This document shows, piece by piece, positions 56,932 through 64,000 of a stretch of 64,000 nt of DNA; position 1 is the stretch's first letter; every line of letters starts with the position of its first letter. The DNA is from Panaeolus papilionaceus (taxonomy: Eukaryota; Basidiomycota; Agaricomycetes; Agaricales). Made by a program: the position numbers and the translations under genes. The notes below the pieces were generated by a model. That model was given only the letters and a program-made list of their open reading frames with translations. It was not told where the DNA came from and ran no database searches. The stretch covers positions 248,001 to 312,000 of the forward strand of contig JADNRZ010000017.1 of NCBI GenBank assembly GCA_015501605.1. The letters are read 5' to 3'.

Positions 56932-58967
56932 CTCATGGATGGTTGAAGCGTTCGGATTTGGGCCGAAAAGTCGTTTCGGCAGGTCAATTCAACGAAAACG
57001 TGATCCCGTGAGATGAATGACCCGTTTGTTTGCACACAAATAACCGGCTTCTTTCGGCAACTAAACTCTCCTAAAGCAATTAAGTTGTTACTCCTCAAGC
57101 TCAAATCTTAGTTTTTGTCGATTTCTTAGCCTGATAATCAAAGGCAGCTCAAACTTATAAAAACTCATATAAACTCAAGACCTCACAATGACCTACCTTT
57201 GATCATTCAATCGACAAAAGAAGGCGGTGGTGGCCTTGTCAAAATATGACGGAATGCTGAAATGATCAACACAATAATGGCGCACGCTTCTAATGGGCCG
57301 CTTCTTGTCGAGAGCACTTAAAGCTGCCTCTTGTCAGTCACACAAACCTGTGTCTTATGTCGGGTGCACTAAAATTGACACTAGACCTTTGGCGGGCCTA
57401 AAATCAAAGATTAATGAGGTTGCTCACCTTGCCTCGTTGCAGACGATGGGCAGGGTCTAAGGCTTGGAAAACTGAGGTGGCGATTGCTGATCCAAATCCA
57501 GAATAATTAACCAGATAGTGGATAAAATGAGAGACAAAACACTCACGGACTCCATTGCACTCGCTTAGATATTAATAACTGTTGGATGCCCGAGCGCAGC
57601 TGACGAGAGGGGAAAGGAAGCGATCGCTGGGGTGCCAGGTGACAACTTGGAGTGTCCATTGATTAAACCGGTTTAACAGGTTGTATGTCTGTGGGGAGCT
57701 AGAGAGGGAGAATGAACCAATAAATAATCCAAATCCAACCGAAGCTGACGTGTATTCTAGGCCTTACAGAATTAAAAAAGTGTCGGGGGTTTGACTTTCA
57801 GCTGAGCTGAACGGCGAGTAAGTAAATAGAACTCCTGAAACTCAAGGATGTTTATAAGAAATCTTTGAGGATGAAAGCAGACAGAACCCACCTCGCCCGA
57901 GCCAATAGCTTGATTGAGCAAAAACTCTCTGATCCAATTCTCCGGGTAGTGGAATTCGCAATCGTTGAGCAATATTCCAGCTCAGCGAAACTCTAAATTC
58001 AACTGTAAACTACAAGCCAGGTACTGGAGGATGAAAGAAGGTTGGACACGAGGATAATAAAAAAGGAGATGGATGACGCACCACTAACAATCAACTACAA
58101 TTGGCACAAGGCATCTGGAACACAGAGCACAGAACACGCCTAGTAGTGGCGGGGACGATAAAGGAAAATGGTTAGAATGTCGTACTATACGATGGCGGTG
58201 GAAAACAGAGTTAGACTCACCGGGTGGTTGAGTGGTGCGTAAGAGCCAACACCACGAGGTTGGGCGGCCCTGCGCTCATTATCCCGTCCTTTGTAAAACT
58301 GCACGATACGTACTACTCAAGGTCGGAGAACAGTAAATTACTGCAAAGACACAAGGGGATCTCAAGACTACGTATTCGTGAGCCCCGACAACTGCATATT
58401 GCGTCGGGGGATATCGAGACGCCGCTCCGTGTGTCGGAGCGTCTGGCACAAAGATCCCTACTCTCAACGTGGTAGTAAAAGGTAAAGTCGGTGAATACGA
58501 GTAGACCCGATTGCTGCCTAAGCTTCAGTTGAATTCCAGCCCTACCTGACTCCCAGCAAGACAGGAAGCACTGGAGCCCGAGGTGTAGTGGTAGCCGAAT
58601 CTCTCATGCTAATATAACTGGATCGGGGGTAGGCTGAGCTCGCTGCATGTATCGACGAGCTCGAGGGCGGGGATGAGTGGATTTGGGGAGAGCTGAACGG
58701 GACAGTGGGAATGGAGAGAAGAAGACGAGGTGGAGGGTCTTGTTAAATCTAGCATCCTCATTCGACCAGCCTCGGATGCAAGGCAGCGAGATTCAGCCAC
58801 CCAGCACGTGGACATTATCTTCTAACGGCATCTTCCGTACCGACATCAAGCCTTGGACTTGAACTCTACTTGCACAGAAAAAAAATCATAGAAAGGTATT
58901 TCAACTGGTTTAAAAATTGTATTAACTCGAGTTTTAGATCTAAAAGAAATAAATCCAGAATTTATGC
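56932..58967. other. Intergenic, no supported gene
   Basis: Two kilobases between the EPL1 start and the SDR-1 stop. A short minus-strand frame near 57900-57970 (LNDCEFHYPENWIREFLLNQ) looks protein-like but isolated. No tRNA, repeat or clear gene is seen. Confidence 0.4.
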
Positions 58968-60179
58968 CTAGAACGCAGTAGGCTCAAGTCCACCATCAGC
59001 GACTATGATCTGTAGAGTCTCAGGGTAGCATTCGAGGCCGGAGTTCACATCGACGAGAAGAAACCCACCTTGTTGGTCATGTATGAATTCAGGATCAACA
59101 TTTCAACTATCATAGCTATGTCTTCTGGCAGTCCGAAGCGGCGCACTGGGATGGTCGTCTATTCATGGTTATTGTACTCAGAAATAACTGGGTCGGTTCA
59201 CCGTGCCAAGCTCACTCACCCTCTGTTGTTCTGTAGGATTGGAAAGCATCCCCGTCTCTATAGCTCATTGTCAACTCAAGAGCTCACTGAATTATTGGAC
59301 CTTACTCATCTATAATTCTACCCGGTGCGACCGCGTTGCAAGTCTAGTGTATTCTGAGACCCAACATCATGGTCTGGCTGGTGTAACGACTCACAATGCC
59401 ATTAGGGGCATATCGCATTGCTATCCAATGAAACAAGCCATGAAGTGCCGACTTGGACGATGCGTAGTGCGGTCCAATTCTTCCTCCATTTCCTATAATG
59501 GGTCAAGAATAGTCCCCTCGCTAAACTTAAATTCATTTGTTTTTCTCACCTGCTGCGACGCTACGCCGAGGCGCAGTTAGAAGGCCTCTCAGTGGCAGTA
59601 GGCACGCTCACCTCGAGCAAAAGACGATCCTACCATATTCCTGCTCTTGCATATGAGTTAGGCATAGCTGTGTCAACTAAACGGTTCTCATGCCTTGTCA
59701 GAAACGATGTCCCTTCACTAACGTGGCCCACATACTTACCAGATATTCCGACCCCACATTAACCCTCCACGTCTGCTCAAACTCATCAACAGCCACATCC
59801 TCAATACTCGCGACTCTTCCCACTCCAGCATTATTGAACAAGATGTCAGGGTGTCCCATTTTTTCTACCACCTCCTGATGAAGCCTTCGCACTTCATCGT
59901 AACTACCGAGATCAGCCTGGAACGCGACCGCATTCACCTTGACATCTCGTAAGGCCATTATCTCCGACACTACATCCTCAGCTCTTTCTTTAGATTTGTT
60001 GTAATGGACAGCGATAGAGCATCCCTGTCGGGCGAGCGTAAGTGCTGTTGCTCTCCCTATTCCGCCGCTTCAAGTTGACCAAAAGGCATCCTTTAGTTCC
60101 AAGATCGCAGTCAGATATTTCGGACCTACGAGCAGCCTGTTATCAGTGCCACCTTTCCAGAAAGCTTGTGGGAAGACAT
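58968..60179 (-). CDS. Short-chain dehydrogenase SDR-1, one splice site altered
   Basis: NAD(P)-dependent SDR oxidoreductase; substrate unknown. Nine exons: 60179-60130, 60067-59740, 59676-59612, 59560-59550, 59492-59395, 59343-59322, 59257-59220, 59158-59069, 59009-58968. Cofactor motif TGCSGGIG near the start, NNAG after the fourth strand, catalytic YASSK at about 161-165. Exon lengths 65, 11, 38, 90 and 42 equal those of SDR-2. It differs in having an extra intron (59394-59344). The donor matching SDR-2's after 'APGxIx' reads AT instead of GT. A weaker GTAGAA donor four codons upstream keeps the frame and gives 247 residues; that version is used here. If neither is used the frame stops at once, so the gene may be damaged. 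Confidence 0.72.
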
Positions 60180-60359
60180 TGGAGACAGTAGGCTAAACCG
60201 TGCTTGCTAGAAGGGATGAAGAAGCTGTATTCTCGTTTCGTATATCGGCGCGAAATCAAGTCTACATTTAGCCCTTGCTCCTCATATTCTCAAGCTGCCA
60301 CCACAGCATACATTTGCTTCATCTGTATTCAGACTGGCGTGGCTCATTTGTACATGAAA

Positions 60360-61577
60360 TCAAAAGGCGCTAGGTGCAGCACCTCCATCTGCGACAATAA
60401 TCTGACGAAGTCGCAGTAAGCTTCCTTCTAACTTGGACCTACTTAACCTCAGAATTCTCACCTTGTTCGTCATGTAGGAATTCAAAACGAGCATCTCGAC
60501 AATGGACGCAATCTCATCTGGTCTCCCAAACCGACCAACTGGAAGACGAGCCTGCATAAATGTCTTCAATGGAACACGGCGCCATTTCGTCTCTTCAAAC
60601 TTATCTTACCCTGAGCTCCTCAGATGGGTTGCTAAACATTCCAGTTTCTGTGAAACGTGGAAGTCAGGATCAAGTAAGAACACTTGAACTTCCAGACCGG
60701 CGTACCCGTGATCAAGCCAGGCGCAACGGCGTTGCAGGTGATACCCTCTTTGGCGTATCTCATCGCGATCCAGTGTAGCAGACCATGGAGAGCTGATTTA
60801 GACGACGCATAATGGGGGCCAATTACTCCTCCGGTACCTATATTTCTGTAAGCTTTACAGTACATCCAGGGGGTGGTAGGTTGGGCGTACCAGCAGCGAT
60901 GCTAATTTTTTGTCTGGCAGTTAGGTTAACAACTTTTTGCCATTGCTCGATCAGCGCACCTTGAACAAAATACAACTCTACCATATTTCTTCTCAAGCAT
61001 AGCAGGCAAGCAAAGTTGCGTCAACTGGAGATCATTATCCACGTTAGCTTTTTTATTTCCGACGCGCAAAAGTAATAATACAGAGCCAAGCTCACCAAGT
61101 ACCCAGATCCTGTGTTCATCTTCCACGTCTGCTCAAACTCCTCCACACTCACAGCCTGAATATCACCCTGCGGGCCAACCACAGAAAACGTCGCTCCAGC
61201 ATTATTAAATAAAATATCAGGGTGCCCAAGAGTATTGACAACATCTTGATGCAATTTTCTGACCCCGTTGTAGTCCCTCAAGTCCGCCTGGAATGCTGCG
61301 GCTTTGATCGATGGGTTTAATTGGGTAAGCTCTTGAACAAGTTGCTCTGCTGCAGATTTAGCTGAGTTATAATGCACGGCGACTGAGCAGCCCTGATTGG
61401 CGAGACGCAGGGCTGTGGCTTTGCCTATTCCGCCCCTGAGGGAGTGATTAGCGATAGATTGTGCATGGAATGGTCAGCGTGGAGTGTGAGGAGCTAGAGC
61501 AGAGAGCGAGCTACACACGAGCAACCTGTGATCAGAGCGAGTTTTCCGAGAAGGGGGTTAGGCTCTTTGAAACTCAT
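60360..61577 (-). CDS. Short-chain dehydrogenase SDR-2
   Basis: Eight exons, 61577-61519, 61435-61096, 61024-60960, 60901-60891, 60837-60706, 60647-60610, 60551-60462 and 60401-60360, give 258 residues, a usual size for classical SDRs. TGCSGGIG at 17-24 binds the cofactor. NNAG is at 97-100, the catalytic serine probably at 155, YASSK at 168-172, and the GRPDEIA stretch and final VADGG are typical. Exon 4 is only 11 bp. It is the tandem sister of SDR-1, 180 bp upstream on the same strand. All donors and acceptors are canonical, so this copy should be active. Substrate cannot be predicted. Confidence 0.87.
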
Positions 61578-63021
61578 TTTGGATATGTATATTTGGAAAA
61601 TAAAATTCAAGATTAGTTGAAGGTTGTGGACAGCGACGAAGACGAGATCCAAGTCTTGGTTTTTCTTCTGAATAATGGACAGTACGTTGGTCTATTTTTA
61701 GAAAGAGCTCATTTATCAGCTTACGTGACGATCCTCCACAGTGTGCCTATTCTTATCTTCATTTGTCATATGTTTTTGGGTTTTCTCATCAAATGGAGTG
61801 GGGCTCGGTGGTGGCCTATGAGAAGTCGGGGATATCTCATGGTGCCCTGTGGTAGCCTGTGGTCCCTCGCTAGCGTAGTACTAGCAGAAGAGCTTCTTTC
61901 ATTAGACAACTTTGATCTTGCCGAAATATCAGGACTTCAGGAACGATGGGATAGCGCTTGATATGATTTGAAACGCCGTTCGTCGTTATCTAGTAGCCGT
62001 CCCTTTATGTCCACTTCAAATTCACGTCGCATCAAATTGGACGAGCGCTGAAATTACGGTTTATCACGATGCAATACTGGAAATTCAAAATGCGTCTATC
62101 AGCTGCCTTCAAGCTTCACGATTTGTCCCGAAAATATAATCGACTCATTCTATCTTTGGGTCGTGCTATTATTTACAACTTATCTACACACATGGAAAAT
62201 ATACCTTAGATGAAACAATATGTGAAAGCGAAGAGGTCGTTTACGCTGACAAGAGTTTTTATTCGGACGTATGTAGTCTTGAAGGTGCTCTTGGTGCTTC
62301 GAGACCTATAAAGGGCCGAACGAGGAGCTTCAAGTGCGGCCTGTGTTGGAAGGCAGTATCGAGCGCATCACGGTCAGCATGTCGTTCGTCCATTCGCCGA
62401 TAGCGTTCAATGATGTTTGTCGACGATGGGAATCCAACTGCACTCATGGAGTTAAGACGCAGAGATAAAGAACAGGAACTCTATTGTGCCAGGATTGGAT
62501 TGACCTACCTCAAATATCACTCAGGCGATATAAGCGGTCAATTACAATGTAAGGTATCTAAAATTAGTGGCCTTTCCAATTCGTGTTCATTCGGCAGAAG
62601 TCTGGACTAGCATGAAGCCTAGTTATGAGTAATACCAGCAGTTGCCAGCTCAAATAATGGCATGGAATATGGGAGCTACAAAGCGCCATGGATACACGGA
62701 ACGGAGTGTCGGGAAATGGATCGCGGGTGAAAGAGATGGCCACATGTGGTGCACACTCAACTTGTTTCTCCTGGGCAGATACCAAAAATGCAAGATCGGC
62801 TATCTCTTAAAAATTGAGTCCCACATGTAGGTAATCTTTTCACCATTATCATCTGTATATTAATTCCTCCCACTTAAAAAAAACTCCCTTTACCCTCCTA
62901 CCTTTAGCTTCGGCGCCACCCCGCTTCATACCCATACTCCCCACCGCAAGGTCACCTCCTAGGTGAAAAGTTTGGGTTTCCTCGAGAGTTGTAACTCGTA
63001 GGAATTTGAATTCTTTTCAAG
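61578..63021. other. Intergenic between divergent SDR-2 and permease
   Basis: About 1.4 kb. A 62-codon minus-strand frame at 62259-62447 (MSAVGFPSSTNIIERYRRMDER...) has protein-like composition but no known relative. No other gene is seen. Confidence 0.4.
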
Positions 63022-64000
63022 ATGGTCGCATTTCTGGAGAATGTCAATAACGCGGTATGTGTTTTCTTTCTGTCGATCATCACATTGCTTGACGCATAAA
63101 CCACTTTTCAGGTCGCGAGATCAGTTGTTGGAAAATGGTTTGCTTTGGAGGGGTCTGGTGCTAAGAAGGAGAGAGTCGGATCCCGTTTCTTCGTATGTGC
63201 TTTCTTAGATGGTATTCTGTCCTGAATGGCTAAGAGTTCAATGCGAAATGTAGACTGAAATACGTGCCGGTTTGACAACATGGGTATGCTCCCACATATT
63301 GACTTTGCTATTCTGATGACTAACCACCATGCATCTTCTTCTACAACCATGTAGGCCGCCATGGCTTATATCGTTCGTTCATTTCCGCGCCATTTCATAT
63401 CTCATTTTCTTATCGCGTCTTTATCTCTAGATTTCCGTGAATGCCTCTATTCTGTCAGATTCAGGAGGAACCTGCGTGTGTCCTACCAACGACACATGCT
63501 TGACCAATGAAGCATATCAGCTCTGCGTGAACGAAGTGCGCCAGGACCTTATCACAGCGACAGCTGCCATATCTGCGCTATCCACTTTTTTGATGGGACT
63601 TCTTGCCAATCTCCCCGTGGGCCTGGCACCTGGTCTCGGGCTCAATGCCTACGTCAGTATTGCGTTGTTCTTCTGATAAGAGCGAGGTCACGCTCCTCCC
63701 CCACCCCGAGTTCGATATTAATGCTTTGGTTGGTTCTTTACAGTTCTCATATTCTGTTGTTGGGTTCCATGGGACTGGTATCATCACTTATCGTGAGGCA
63801 CTTGGCGCAGTGTTTTTGGAGGGGTATGTGGAGCACAAACGTCAATTGGAATGGTTGCGCTGATGGATCTGTTACTGCCAGGTGGATCTTCCTTATCCTA
63901 TCAATCCTTGGTCTTCGACAATGGCTGGTCCGAATTATGCCCCAATCACTGGTGCTTGCTGTCGGAGCTGGTATTGGCTTGTTCATTGCGTATGTTTCAT
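63022..64000 (+). CDS. AzgA-type purine permease, 5' part
   Basis: Plasma-membrane proton-coupled transporter of adenine, guanine and hypoxanthine (AzgA branch of the NCS2-like permeases). Exons seen: 63022-63054, 63112-63192, 63254-63283, 63355-63372 (18 bp), 63431-63652, 63744-63823, 63882-63989; the gene runs off the window. Recognisable segments are [36 protein letters not shown], the cysteine-bearing loop [23 protein letters not shown], then [19 protein letters not shown] and [18 protein letters not shown]. These are in family order. The many tiny 5' exons are typical of basidiomycete versions. Confidence 0.9.

Noticed and set aside
1..64000. CRISPR arrays, integrons, bacterial-style operons, riboswitches or viral integrations
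   Set aside because: Nothing of the kind seen. Short spliceosomal introns throughout and no regularly spaced repeats.

Overview
This is genomic DNA of an agaric (mushroom-forming) basidiomycete. The evidence is short GT-AG introns of about 45-110 bp, families typical of Agaricomycetes (F-box proteins with a 'VCRxWR...LW' signature, NACHT NTPases, DUF6533-type membrane proteins, a priA-like secreted protein), and many small lineage-specific duplications. The exact genus cannot be read from the sequence. All gene models below were spliced by hand, by reading frame and by comparing paralogues inside the window.

Layout. 0.4-9 kb: three tandem F-box genes (+) with identical second and third exon lengths; the first has a damaged 5' end. 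9.3-11.1 kb: an unrelated F-box gene (-). 13-19.3 kb: two tandem nine-exon genes for six-TM proteins of unknown family (-), with a decayed third copy between them. 20.1-23.1 kb: a gene for a twin small GTPase, two Rab/Ras-like domains in one chain (-), split by a 965-bp inverted-repeat transposon. 23.6-24.8 kb: ERG25 (-). 26.9-30.1 kb: NACHT gene A (+). 30.8-36.3 kb: an F-box/LRR-like gene (+), GINS subunit SLD5 (-) and a DUF6533-type membrane protein (-). 37.9-43.3 kb: an orphan ORF (+), a DUF3074 START-like protein (+), DAP1-like cytochrome b5/MAPR protein (-) and a priA-like secreted protein (-). 45.0-53.6 kb: a tandem segmental duplication, each unit holding one NACHT gene (B, a pseudogene, and C, intact) plus the 3' end of the neighbouring EPL1 gene. 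53.5-56.9 kb: EPL1 (-). 59.0-61.6 kb: two tandem short-chain dehydrogenases (-). 63.0 kb to the edge: the 5' part of an AzgA-type purine permease (+).

How it fits together. The conserved housekeeping genes (ERG25, SLD5, EPL1, DAP1) are single copies scattered among gene families in active birth and death. Five families have local duplicates here, and four of them contain a visibly damaged copy or splice site (F-box 1, six-TM relic, NACHT-B, SDR-1). The most unusual item is the twin GTPase. Its two domains share intron positions and nearly the same exon lengths, both lack the catalytic glutamine, there is no C-terminal prenylation cysteine, and this allele is disrupted by a young non-autonomous DNA transposon whose removal restores the frame exactly.
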